Below, piece after piece: positions 16,390-25,600 of a DNA stretch of 33,557 nt. Each line of letters begins with the position of its first letter. The first letter of the stretch is position 1. Both the position numbers and the translations under genes were made by a program. The notes below the pieces were generated by a model that saw only the letters and a program-made list of their open reading frames with translations, was not told the origin of the DNA and searched no databases. Origin of the DNA: Flavobacterium sp. Root935 (GTDB taxonomy: Bacteria; Bacteroidota; Bacteroidia; Flavobacteriales; Flavobacteriaceae); the NCBI RefSeq assembly GCF_001429295.1, contig NZ_LMJL01000008.1:171910-205466 (forward strand), written 5' to 3'.

Positions 16390-17645
16390 TGGAAAAAATT
16401 AGAATCGCCGTTCGAAAATTCGATCCGTTCGAAAGTACACTTCAAAAATTATGGGATGCTTTCTGCCTTCAAAACAATATAAAAATGGAAGCAGAAATGA
16501 TTGCCTTAGAACTTCATGACTTGTATGAAACCACAATTTCAGAAAAAGGTTTAAAAGAAGGAAATTGGGATATCGCCCATATCAATACCGATTGGATTTT
16601 TGATGCTGTAAACGAAAATGCGGTTCTTAATTTATTTTCCTTAATTGGAGAAAATCCGCCTGAAAATTATCCTTTTGGATGGCATAAATCGCTTTTGCAT
16701 TTACAAAAACTAAGTAATGGCATTTTCGGACTTCCCTTTCACGATGGACCAGAATGTCTGATCTACCGAAAAGATTTATTCGAAAACAAAACAGAAAAAC
16801 AGAATTTTAAAAAACAGTTTGGCTACGAACTTTCTACACCAAAAACGTGGCAGCAATTTGCAGAAATTGCAACATTCTTTAATCGTCCCGAACAAAATTT
16901 ATACGGATCTGTTTTTGCCAATTATCCAGACGGACATAATATGGTTTTTGACTTTTGTCTGCAATTATGGACTCGTGGCGGTTCGTTATTAAACAAAAAA
17001 AATCAGATTGACATTCATAATGAAGCCGCAATAAAAGCATTGGATTTCTATCGAAAAATGGTCACCGATAAAAATGCTGTTCATCCAAAATCTAGAGAAT
17101 TTGGTTCGGTTGAAGCAGGTTTGGCATTCGCCGAAGGACAAGCTGCAATGGCAATCAACTGGTTTGGATTCGCTTCTATGGCAGAAGTAATTGAAGATTC
17201 GAAAGTAAAAGGAAAAATCGATATCACTTCCCTTCCATCCGATCCGGGTCATCAAACAGCTTCTTTGAATGTATATTGGCTGTATACCATTGGATCTGGA
17301 AGCAAACACAAAAAACTGGCATACGATTTTTTACGTTTTGCCACAATGCCAGAAAGCGACAAATTGTTAACTACCGAAGGCGGTATCGGATGCAGGAAAT
17401 CAACTTGGAAAGATGAAGAAATTAATACTTTAATTCCATTTTATCATAAACTGGAAATGCTTCATGAAAATGCGTTAACACTGCCTCAAACGCCAATCTG
17501 GCCAAAGGTAGCAGAACTGATTGACAGCACTGTTTTGAAAGCCATTGAAACCGATATTTCGTCTGAAATATTGTTAGAGGAAACTCAGAAAAAAATTAGC
17601 CAATTAAGTCAAGGAACAACATTACACAGCTCTGTCAAAAATTAA
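16389..17645 (+). CDS. cytoplasmic solute-binding-fold protein (family 1 SBP-like, no signal peptide), paralogue 2
   Basis: A 418-residue protein with SBP family 1 features: 'WDIAHINTDWIFDAVNENAV' after the first lobe strands, 'LSNGIFGLPFHDGPECLIYR' (the usual G-x-LP...YR segment), 'WQQFAEIATFFN', 'GLAFAEGQAAMAINWFG' (the common 'F..G.AAM...W' motif) and 'AYDFLRFATMPESDKLL'. It starts MEKIRIAVRKFDPFEST directly at the first domain strand, with no signal sequence. It is only distantly similar to paralogue 1, so the two are not a recent duplication. It begins at the last base of the CoA-transferase stop codon (TGATG). No transporter membrane subunits are encoded nearby. Why an apparently cytoplasmic binding protein is coupled to CoA-transferases is unexplained. 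Confidence 0.8.
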   Translation: MEKIRIAVRKFDPFESTLQKLWDAFCLQNNIKMEAEMIALELHDLYETTISEKGLKEGNWDIAHINTDWIFDAVNENAVLNLFSLIGENPPENYPFGWHKSLLHLQKLSNGIFGLPFHDGPECLIYRKDLFENKTEKQNFKKQFGYELSTPKTWQQFAEIATFFNRPEQNLYGSVFANYPDGHNMVFDFCLQLWTRGGSLLNKKNQIDIHNEAAIKALDFYRKMVTDKNAVHPKSREFGSVEAGLAFAEGQAAMAINWFGFASMAEVIEDSKVKGKIDITSLPSDPGHQTASLNVYWLYTIGSGSKHKKLAYDFLRFATMPESDKLLTTEGGIGCRKSTWKDEEINTLIPFYHKLEMLHENALTLPQTPIWPKVAELIDSTVLKAIETDISSEILLEETQKKISQLSQGTTLHSSVKN

Positions 17646-17678
17646 ACTTGGCAGGCTCAAATTCAAAATATAGAACAA

Positions 17679-18752
17679 ATGAATATTCCCTATAAACCTT
17701 TACTGCCAGAAACAGAACAGTCAATTATCATTATTGGGGCGAGCGGAATCGTAAAAGATGCACATCTTCCTGCTTACGAAATGGCTGGTTTTAAAGTTTT
17801 TGGTATTACGAACAGAACAATTTCTAAAGCATACGATTTACAGAAACAATTCAAAATTGATCATGTTTTTGAAAATGTGGCCGATGCAGTTAAAAATGCT
17901 CCGTCAAATGCTGTTTACGATATTACCGTTTTACCGGATCAATACATTGAAATTTTAGAACAGCTTCCAGATGGAGCTGCAGTTTTGATTCAGAAACCTA
18001 TGGGAAATGATCTGGCTCAAGCACGCGAAATTGTGGCGGTTTGCGAAAGAAAAAATCTGGTTGCTGCAATCAACTTCCAGCTTCGATTTGCCTCGTTTGT
18101 CAGCGCTGCCCGTTATTTAATTAATGAAGGAATTATTGGCCAATTATACGATTTAGAGTTTAAAGTTACAGTAAATACGCCTTGGGAATTATTTCCTTTA
18201 ATTAAAGAACATCCGAGATTGGAAATTCTTTTTCACAGCGTGCACTATATTGATTGTATTCGATCTTTCTTGGGAAATCCGAAAGGAGTTATGGCTAAAA
18301 CGGCTAAACATCCGCGTAAGAAATTATCTTCAAGCAGATCGACAATTATTTTAGATTATGCCGAAGATATGCATGTGGTCATTAATACGAATCATGATCA
18401 TCACTTTGGTCCAAAACATGAAGAAAGTTACATCAAATGGGAAGGAACAAAAGGTGCTATTAGAGCAAAAATGGGCTTATTGATGAATTATCCTGACGGT
18501 CTTCCAGACGTTTTTGAGTACGCTTTAGCTAAAAAAGATAATGAAAAAGAATACGAATGGACCGAAGTTAAACTGGAAGGATCTTGGTTTCCGGAAGCAT
18601 TTATTGGCGCAATGTCTAATCTGATGCGCTACAAGGAAGGTTCTGATAAAATATTATCTGCCAGTGTTCAAGATGTTTTAGGCACAATGAAAGTGGTAGA
18701 AGCCTGTTATATCAGCAGTAAAAATGGCGGTATTTCTTTTGATGAAGTGTAA
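17679..18752 (+). CDS. Gfo/Idh/MocA family oxidoreductase, operon member
   Basis: A 357-residue NAD(P)-dependent oxidoreductase. The Rossmann start is 'SIIIIGASGIVKDAHLPAYE' (GxxGxxxxAHLPAY form), and 'VLIQKPMGNDLAQARE' is the EKP-type segment with the conserved lysine. The catalytic-region equivalent is 'ILFHSVHYIDCIRSFLG', containing His, Asp and nearby aromatic residues. It follows the second SBP-fold gene by 33 bp and so belongs to the same transcript. It resembles sugar dehydrogenases that oxidise a ring carbon or aldonic acid, and probably works on a substrate or intermediate of the CoA-transferase/MaoC step. Its exact substrate is not apparent. Confidence 0.85.
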   Translation: MNIPYKPLLPETEQSIIIIGASGIVKDAHLPAYEMAGFKVFGITNRTISKAYDLQKQFKIDHVFENVADAVKNAPSNAVYDITVLPDQYIEILEQLPDGAAVLIQKPMGNDLAQAREIVAVCERKNLVAAINFQLRFASFVSAARYLINEGIIGQLYDLEFKVTVNTPWELFPLIKEHPRLEILFHSVHYIDCIRSFLGNPKGVMAKTAKHPRKKLSSSRSTIILDYAEDMHVVINTNHDHHFGPKHEESYIKWEGTKGAIRAKMGLLMNYPDGLPDVFEYALAKKDNEKEYEWTEVKLEGSWFPEAFIGAMSNLMRYKEGSDKILSASVQDVLGTMKVVEACYISSKNGGISFDEV

Positions 18753-18810
18753 TTAAAACACTATATTTCAAAACCAAAAAACAAAATTTAAGTCCTCTTA
18801 CAAACAAACG

Positions 18811-18818
18811 TAATTTTG
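18811..18818 (+). promoter_or_regulatory. candidate internal -7 element TAATTTTG before the MaoC gene
   Basis: TAATTTTG fits TAnnTTTG and lies about 43 bp before the ATG at 18862, in a 109-bp gap. No TTG is found at the expected -33 spacing, so a secondary promoter is only possible. Confidence 0.3.
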
Positions 18819-18861
18819 ACATTTCTTTGAAAGAGTATGACGAATAAAAAGTAATTAGATT

Positions 18862-19305
18862 ATGTATTTTAAATCCACTTTTTTCGAAGATTATCAAATC
18901 GACGACAAACGAGTAACCTTAGGCAGAACCATCACAGAAACTGACTTTGTAGTTCATGCCGGACATACGGGAGATTTCTTCCCGCACCATATGGATGAAG
19001 AATGGTGTAAAACACAACCCTTCGGACAAAGAATTGCACACGGAACTATGGTTTTCAGCATTGGAATCGGCTTAACGGCATCTGAAATTAATCCAGAAGC
19101 TTTTTCTAGAGGTTATGACAAAATGCGCTTTGTAAAACCTGTTCATATTGGCGACACCATTCACTCTGAAATTACAATTTCTGAAAAAGGTGAAGCTAAA
19201 AATCCAGAAATGGGAACCGTAACCGAACATGTAGAAATTATCAACCAGCGAGGTGAAGTCGTTTTGGTATGTGATCATCTATTGCTTGTGAAGAAAAGAT
19301 CCTAA
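18862..19305 (+). CDS. MaoC-like (R-specific hydratase type) dehydratase
   Basis: A 147-residue single hot-dog-fold protein of the MaoC dehydratase family. These enzymes add or remove water across the alpha-beta bond of acyl-CoA thioesters. '[14 protein letters not shown]' matches the hydratase-2 motif GDxNPxH, giving Asp38 and His43 as the catalytic pair. '[16 protein letters not shown]' is the following conserved helix, and '[19 protein letters not shown]' is the usual strand. Length is typical for a one-domain, dimer-forming member. Its presence in the CoA-transferase operon indicates that the activated CoA ester is dehydrated or hydrated. The sugar-acid pathway next door lacks its dehydratase, so this protein is a candidate for that step. 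Confidence 0.87.
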   Translation: MYFKSTFFEDYQIDDKRVTLGRTITETDFVVHAGHTGDFFPHHMDEEWCKTQPFGQRIAHGTMVFSIGIGLTASEINPEAFSRGYDKMRFVKPVHIGDTIHSEITISEKGEAKNPEMGTVTEHVEIINQRGEVVLVCDHLLLVKKRS

Positions 19306-19430
19306 GATACTAAGGTTCTAAGATTTTAAAAACTTTGCCTTTTAGGGACTCTGCGAGATTATTTGCAAAACATTTTTTTTATTCTCGCAAAGAAAAAAAC
19401 TTAGAATCTCAGCACCTCAGAACCTTAGAA
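19302..19430. repeat. imperfect inverted extragenic repeat, family E
   Basis: CTAAGGTTCTAAGATTTT at 19310-19327 pairs with AGAATCTCAG and AACCTTAG around 19403-19428. An inner pair is CTGCGAGAT and ATTCTCGCA. It lies between the MaoC and permease genes with no T-run. It may modulate the permease mRNA or be a degenerate mobile repeat. Confidence 0.6.
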
Positions 19431-19463
19431 ACTATAAAAAACAACTAAAAAACTATCTAAAAA

Positions 19464-20768
19464 ATGCAAATTACAAACCAAGCTGGCGATCTACATGAAG
19501 TGCCGACGGAAGGCGGAAATCAAAAACAATATCTTCTTCCTTTTATTTTAGTTACATGCCTATTTTTTCTTTGGGGAATGGCCCATAATTTAGATTCTGT
19601 TTTGATTCCGCACCTAAAAAAGGCTTGTGAATTAAATAACCGCCAATCTACTTTAATTGATACTTCTGTTTTCTTTGCTTATTTTATTATGGCAATTCCT
19701 GCCGGAATGCTGATTAAAAGATTTGGTTATAAAAACAGTATTATAACAGGATTGCTGGTTTTTGCTGTTGGAGCATTTTTATTTGTTCCTGCCGCTAATA
19801 CAAGAACTTACGAATTATTTCTATTCGCCTTATTTGTAATCGGATGTGGTTTGACGATTTTAGAAACAAGTGCAAATCCGTATGCTGCGATATTAGGACC
19901 TGCTGAATCTTCTTCTAAACGATTGAATTTAGCCGCTTCTTTCAACGGTTTGGCAGCGATGGTTGCTCCAATTGTAGGGTCATTATTTATTCTTTCTGGA
20001 ACGAATCATACGCCAGAACAAATGGCTGCGATGCCAGAAGCCGAAAAAGCTGCCTATTTATTAGGAGAAGCTGCTTCTGTAAAAATGCCATATATAGTAT
20101 TAGGAAGTATTTTGGTTTTGGTTGCCATTATTTTCTACTTTGTACAATTGCCGTCAATGAAAGCAACACACACCGAAGCTGAAATTAAACCGGGATTTTT
20201 CTCTGTTTTAAAATTTAGACATTTAAGCTGGGGAGTTGCTGCCCAATTTTTCTATGTTGGTGCACAAGTTTGTATTACAAGTTTCTTTATCAGAATTGCA
20301 CAGCAAGGTGCTGGATTAGACGAAAAAACGGCAGGATATTATCTAGGAATCTACGGTTTCCTTTTTATGGCAGGACGTTTTATTGGGACATTCTTTTTAC
20401 GTTTTGTGAAAGATTATGTTTTATTGTCAATCTACTGCGTAATGAGTGTTTTATTATGTCTAGTTGCTATTTATGGCTCGGGAATTGTAGTTATTTACGC
20501 CCTTGGAGGAATCGGATTTTTCATGTCAATTATGTTTCCTACTATTTTCTCATTAGGAATTAAAGGATTAAAATCGAATACAGAAACAGGTTCTTCTTGG
20601 TTAGTAATGTCAATTGTTGGCGGAGCGATTATTCCGTACGGAATGGGAACTTTAATCGATATGAATCATGATGATATTCAATCAGGATATATTATTCCGT
20701 TAGTTTGCTTTTTGATTATTCTTTCTTTCGGGATTTTTGGTCATAAAGTAAAAACGGTTTCTGAATAA
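19464..20768 (+). CDS. fucP: FucP-type L-fucose:H+ symporter
   Basis: A 434-residue inner-membrane MFS protein of the fucose:H+ symporter (FHS) family, with about 12 membrane segments. The start region 'LFFLWGMAHNLDSVLIPHLK' aligns with the N-terminal helix of Escherichia coli FucP, and 'GLTILETSANPYAAILGP' with its conserved helix carrying Glu135 (Glu134 here). E. coli Asp46 is replaced by Ser45, while an aspartate stands one position earlier (Asp44), so the proton-coupling residue may be shifted. Substrate by family is L-fucose, with other members taking glucose/galactose or similar sugars. It is the last gene of the operon, after a 158-bp repeat-containing gap, and is followed by a terminator. 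The gene symbol is by similarity. Confidence 0.85.
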   Translation: MQITNQAGDLHEVPTEGGNQKQYLLPFILVTCLFFLWGMAHNLDSVLIPHLKKACELNNRQSTLIDTSVFFAYFIMAIPAGMLIKRFGYKNSIITGLLVFAVGAFLFVPAANTRTYELFLFALFVIGCGLTILETSANPYAAILGPAESSSKRLNLAASFNGLAAMVAPIVGSLFILSGTNHTPEQMAAMPEAEKAAYLLGEAASVKMPYIVLGSILVLVAIIFYFVQLPSMKATHTEAEIKPGFFSVLKFRHLSWGVAAQFFYVGAQVCITSFFIRIAQQGAGLDEKTAGYYLGIYGFLFMAGRFIGTFFLRFVKDYVLLSIYCVMSVLLCLVAIYGSGIVVIYALGGIGFFMSIMFPTIFSLGIKGLKSNTETGSSWLVMSIVGGAIIPYGMGTLIDMNHDDIQSGYIIPLVCFLIILSFGIFGHKVKTVSE

Positions 20769-20792
20769 AAAAATCAATTATATAATTGAAAA

Positions 20793-20825
20793 GGCTTTCT
20801 CAAAAAAATGAGAAAGCCCTTTTTT
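20793..20825 (+). terminator. intrinsic terminator after fucP
   Basis: Stem GGCTTTCTC / GAGAAAGCC with an 8-nt A-rich loop, then CTTTTTT. It lies 25 bp after the permease stop codon and ends the plus-strand operon. Confidence 0.9.
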
Positions 20826-20876
20826 ATGGAAAACCAAATCTTCAGCGGAGCGACATAAATATTGTAACAATATGTT

Positions 20877-20896
20877 CCCGTGGTTGAAACTATGGG
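20877..20896. repeat. family B repeat unit, copy 4
   Basis: TGTTCCCGTGGTTGAAAC followed by TATGGGCTATACAT matches copy 3 at 8617-8636 with a partly broken stem (ACTATGGG in place of ACCACGGG). It lies in the 413-bp gap 20826-21238, which otherwise shows only a hairpin near 21037 and an AT palindrome at 21111-21124. Confidence 0.65.
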
Positions 20897-21032
20897 CTAT
20901 ACATGACTAAAATAATGGTGCTGTTTTTTTGTATAAATCAAAAATGCCTCCTAATAAACTAAGGTTCTCACATTGATATACAGAAGTGTAAAACTAATTG
21001 AAGAATAAAACTTTTCAGCCGATATACAATTC

Positions 21033-21060
21033 AAAAAAACGCCTCATTTCTGAGGCGTTT
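21033..21060 (-). terminator. intrinsic terminator for the RND efflux operon
   Basis: AAACGCCTCA / TGAGGCGTTT with a TTTC loop. The A-run at 21033-21039 is a T-run on the minus strand, so it suits the operon whose last gene ends at 21239, about 180 bp upstream in transcription. Confidence 0.7.
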
Positions 21061-21238
21061 GGAGTCATGTTTTTATTAAATAAGTGATCTACGAATTATG
21101 ATCTCAGTGGAACTTATATAAGTTTTATTTTTTTTAACCAGTTCAAAGGTATGTCCAATTTTTTAATACTAATTATTAATTAGACGAAAGGCTTAATTAT
21201 TCCGACAAACGGTTATTTTTTCTCAATCAGAAGCATTT

Positions 21239-22645
21239 TTATTTCCAACCTCCACCTAAAGCTCTGTACAAATTAACAACAGCCTGCAGTTTTTGGAGGT
21301 TGTCGTTTATACCGCTTAACTGCGCAGCTAACAAATTTTGTTCTGAAGTTAATACGTCTGTATAATTGGTTGCAGAACTATATTCTAAAAGCTGTTGTGT
21401 GTAATCTACAGCTTTTTCTAAAGCTTCAATTTGTTTTTTCCTTGAATCTTCTTTAGCAACAGCCATTTCATACGAATACAAAGCATTTGAAACTTCCTGA
21501 CCTGCTGTTAAAAGACTTTGCTGAAAATTATTGTAAGCTTGTAATTGTTGAGATTGAGCCGTAGTTAATCTCATCTTATTCAATCCTTGATTAAAAATTG
21601 GTTGTGTCAAACCTCCAATTATTGAATAGAAAATAGAGTTACTAAAAAAGTCTTTCAATTCTAAATTCGAAAATCCACCGCTTGCTGTAAGCGTTAAACT
21701 TGGGTAAAAATACGTTTTAGCTAGATTTGTTGACTCAAATGCAACTCTGAAATTAAATTCTGCTTGACGGACATCTGGACGATTTTCCAACAATTGAGAA
21801 GGTACCCCAATAGCAATATTCTCTGGAATAATCTGCGTTCCCAATTCTCCTCTATCAATTGGTCCAGGTGCTTGTCCTAATAAGATGTTCAAAGCATTTT
21901 CTGTTTCACGAATACTTTGCTTCAAATCTGGAATTAAAACTTCGGCTGCATGCTGGTTTGCTTCACTCTGCACCACTGCTGCGCCTGTTACAATTGCACC
22001 TTCTTTTAATGCTTTGATTGTTTCAACATTTTTGATACGACTTGCTAATGTTTCCTCTGTGATTTTTAATGATTTATCGTAAGACAACAATAAAAAGTAG
22101 TTGTTGGCAATATCTGCAATTAACTGCGTTTGAACTGCCTGTTTTGCAGCATCTGTCGCTAAGTATGAAGCTAAAGCTGCCCTTTTAGAACTGCTTAATT
22201 TTCCCCATATATCAGCTTCCCAAGAAGTGCTTAAACCTAGTTTGTAAGTTGTTGTCAACGTATTAATATTAATTCCAGCTGGAAAGTTTAGTCCCGCCTG
22301 AGATTGTTTATTTCTAGTTACGTTGGCATCAAAATTTAACGTAGGATAGTAAGCCAGTTTGCTTTGGCGTAATGAAGCCTGCGCTTGTATGATATTCTCA
22401 ATTGCATTTTTCAAATTAAGGTTATTTTCTAATCCTTTTTGAATTAATGCATTTAGTTTTTCATCTTTAAAAATACTCTGCCATGGCATATCAGCAATTG
22501 TAGTTGTATCGGCAGAAGCCTGATCACGATACAGCTTATCTGTCGACAGCGTTGTTGGTCGTTCGTACTTTTTGGTAATCGAGCACGCACTTAAAAGTGC
22601 GGCTGCAATTACCATAAGAATATATTTATTTGAACTCTTAATCAT
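21239..22645 (-). CDS. outer-membrane efflux lipoprotein (NodT/OprM type)
   Basis: A 468-residue TolC-family outer-membrane channel with a lipoprotein signal (LLSAC, Cys21) followed by 'KYERP'. Two repeats of long coiled-coil helices and beta segments are visible; the second helical block begins around 'PGPIDRGELG', and 'LLENRPDVRQAEFNFRVA' is the classical OprM/NodT motif. It forms the exit duct of the tripartite RND pump encoded just upstream (19-bp gap to the RND gene). It is the last gene of the operon. Substrates, probably drugs, bile salts or plant toxins, are not readable. Confidence 0.92.
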   Translation of the reverse strand: MIKSSNKYILMVIAAALLSACSITKKYERPTTLSTDKLYRDQASADTTTIADMPWQSIFKDEKLNALIQKGLENNLNLKNAIENIIQAQASLRQSKLAYYPTLNFDANVTRNKQSQAGLNFPAGININTLTTTYKLGLSTSWEADIWGKLSSSKRAALASYLATDAAKQAVQTQLIADIANNYFLLLSYDKSLKITEETLASRIKNVETIKALKEGAIVTGAAVVQSEANQHAAEVLIPDLKQSIRETENALNILLGQAPGPIDRGELGTQIIPENIAIGVPSQLLENRPDVRQAEFNFRVAFESTNLAKTYFYPSLTLTASGGFSNLELKDFFSNSIFYSIIGGLTQPIFNQGLNKMRLTTAQSQQLQAYNNFQQSLLTAGQEVSNALYSYEMAVAKEDSRKKQIEALEKAVDYTQQLLEYSSATNYTDVLTSEQNLLAAQLSGINDNLQKLQAVVNLYRALGGGWK

Positions 22646-22664
22646 CTCTTTTTTTAATTAAATT

Positions 22665-25600
22665 TTACTCTTTGTGAGCTTCTAATAAATGAATTTCCTC
22701 ATCATCGTCATCGTCATCATAACCATCTTTTGCTGGACCGCTTATTCTCTCCTGCAATGTCTGGAAAATGATAAATAGAACTGGAATAACAAATACTCCT
22801 AAAATTGTTCCGATTAACATACCTCCAACAGCTCCTGTACCAATCGATTTGTTACCAACAGCTCCTGCACCAGATGCAAACATCAATGGAACAAGTCCTA
22901 AAATAAAGGCGAAAGAAGTCATCAAAATTGGTCTTAAACGTGCTACAGCTCCTTCAATTGCAGCTTGTACAATTGGCAGACCTTTACGTCTTCTGTCTAA
23001 GGCAAATTCGACAATCAAAATACCATTCTTCGCCAGAAGTCCAATCAACATGATTAAGGAAATCTGCAGGTAAATGTTACTATTCAATTTGAAAATAATC
23101 GAGAATAAGTAAGCTCCAGCCAATCCAAACGGAATGGAGAATAATACCGCAAACGGAAGAATATAACTTTCGTACTGTGCACTCAACAAGAAATAAACGA
23201 AAACCAAACATAAAATAAAGATGAAAATCGTTTCACTTCCTGAAGCTAATTCCTCACGTGTTAAGCCAGAGAATTCATAACCATAACCAGCCGGAAGATT
23301 TTCTGCCGCTACTTCCTGAATTGCTTTAATAGCATCTCCAGAACTGTAACCTGGTTTTGGTGCTCCCGTAATCGAAATAGATGTAAACAAATTAAATCTT
23401 GAAATAGATTCTGGTCCAAAAACCCTCGTCATTTTTACAAACTCTGTAATTGGCGCCATTGTTCCTGCACTATTACGTACAAATATTTTATTCAATCCCT
23501 GTGTATTAGCTCTAAACTCTGGAGAAGCCTGAACCATTACACGGTATTGTTTTCCGAATTTATTAAAGTTCGAAGCGTATAATCCACCATAATAACCCTG
23601 CATCGTTGACAAGATTGTATTTACAGAAACTCCCGCATCTTTCGCTTTCGCTAAATTAATATCCATCATATATTGAGGGAAACCAGGATTAAATGGAGTT
23701 GTCGCATACTGTATTTCTGGACGCTCAGCTAATTTTGCAAGGAATTCATTATTCACTTTATAGAATTCAGAAGTCGTGTGACCACCTTTATCCTGCAGCT
23801 GGAATTCGAATCCACCACTTTGACCAAAACCTTGAATTGTTGGCGGCGAAATAAAGAATATACTCGCTTCGCGAATTCCGCTTGTTTTAGCAAAAAGCTG
23901 TCCAATTACATCATCTACACTTAGATCTCGCTGATCCCAAGGATATAACTTTACAATAACCATACTGTATGCACTACCCGCTCCTGCAGTAAAGTTCTGC
24001 CCCACAATACGAAGTGTATTTTTAACTCCTGGAATAGTTTTAGCAATACTGTCTACTTTTTTAGCCATTATATCAGAACGTTCCATAGAAGCTGATGGGG
24101 GTAAACTGATATTAGCAAAAACTGTCCCTTGATCTTCTGAAGGAACGAAAGCAGAAGGCGTAGTTTTCATCATATAAAATAATCCCAAACCTGCTATCAA
24201 AATCGAAGCTAAAACAATCCATTTTTTTACAGAAAGAAAACTTACCGAACGCTTATATCTTTGAGTTACATTATCAAATGCAACGTTAAATGAAGTATAA
24301 AAACGCTGTAAATAACTTTTATGTTTATGATCGTCAGCATGTGGTTTTAATAAAAGCGCACACAATGCAGGACTTAATGTCAAGGCGTTTACAGCTGAAA
24401 GAATAATCGCTACAGCCAGTGTAATACCAAATTGCTTATAGAAAACCCCTGTAGATCCTGTAATAAATGTTACCGGAATAAATACCGCCGCCATTACCAA
24501 AGTAATCGAAATAATCGCTCCGGAAATTTCATCCATTGCATGGATGGTCGCTTTTTTAGCCGATTTATACCCGTGGTCAAGTTTGGCGTGAACGGCCTCA
24601 ACAACCACAATCGCATCATCGACGACAATACCAATGGCCAGAACCATCGCGAAAAGCGTTAATAAGTTAATCGTAAATCCGAATAGATTCAGGAAGAAGA
24701 ACGTTCCCACAATTGCAACCGGAACTGCGATTGCTGGAATTAAAGTTGATCTAAAATCTTGAAGAAAAATAAATACTACGATGAAAACTAAGATAAAAGC
24801 TTCGATCAAAGTATGAATAACTTTCTCAATAGAAGCATCTAGGTTTTCATTGACGTCAACCATAATGGTATATTTCATTCCTTTTGGAAAACTCTTTGCA
24901 GCTTCTTCAATTAATTTTTTAGAATTAATAATTACATCACGAGCGTTTGATCCTGGAGTCTGGCTGATTGCCATTGCTGCAGATTCTACACCGTTTGTTT
25001 TAATTGTTGACGAATAACTTAAAGATCCTAACTCTACTTTAGCCACATCTTTAAGTCTCAGCATTTGGCCGTTTCCGACAGATTTTATAATAATATCCTC
25101 AAATTCCTGAGCACTTGTTAAACGTCCTTTGTATTTAATTACATATTGAAATGCCTGATTTCCGTTTTCACCAAATTTACCTGGTGCTGCTTCGATATTC
25201 TGCTCTGCCAAAGCTGCTGAAATATCACTCGGAATCAATTTATATTGCTGCATTACATCTGGTTTCAGCCAGATTCTCATTGAGTAATCTTTTGCACCAA
25301 AAACGGTTACATCTCCTACCCCAACAACACGCTGAATCTGCGGTACAAGGTTGATCTTCGCATAATTTTGAAGAAACGTTTGATCGTAAGCTTTGTCATC
25401 ACTATATAAAGAAAAAATCAATAAGTTACTACTCTGGCTTTTAGTTACCGTAACCCCAGCCTGAGTTACCTCTACAGGCAGTAAACTTGTTGCTCTTGAA
25501 ACCCTGTTTTGAACGTTTACCGCTGCTAAATCAGGATTTGTTCCAACTTTAAAGAAGATTTTAATAGAAGCATTACCATCGTTAGTTGCTGTAGAAGTCA

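Noticed and set aside
12957..17645. ABC sugar transporter reading of the solute-binding-fold genes
   Set aside because: No permease or ATPase gene is present, both proteins lack export signals, and they are translationally coupled to cytoplasmic CoA-transferases.
8703..20768. Classical fucose isomerase/kinase/aldolase pathway (FucI, FucK, FucA)
   Set aside because: None of these families is in the window. The enzymes present fit the oxidative, non-phosphorylative route.
21111..21124. AACTTATATAAGTT perfect palindrome followed by T-rich DNA
   Set aside because: AT-only stem, too weak for a terminator and with no regulatory context. Likely compositional.
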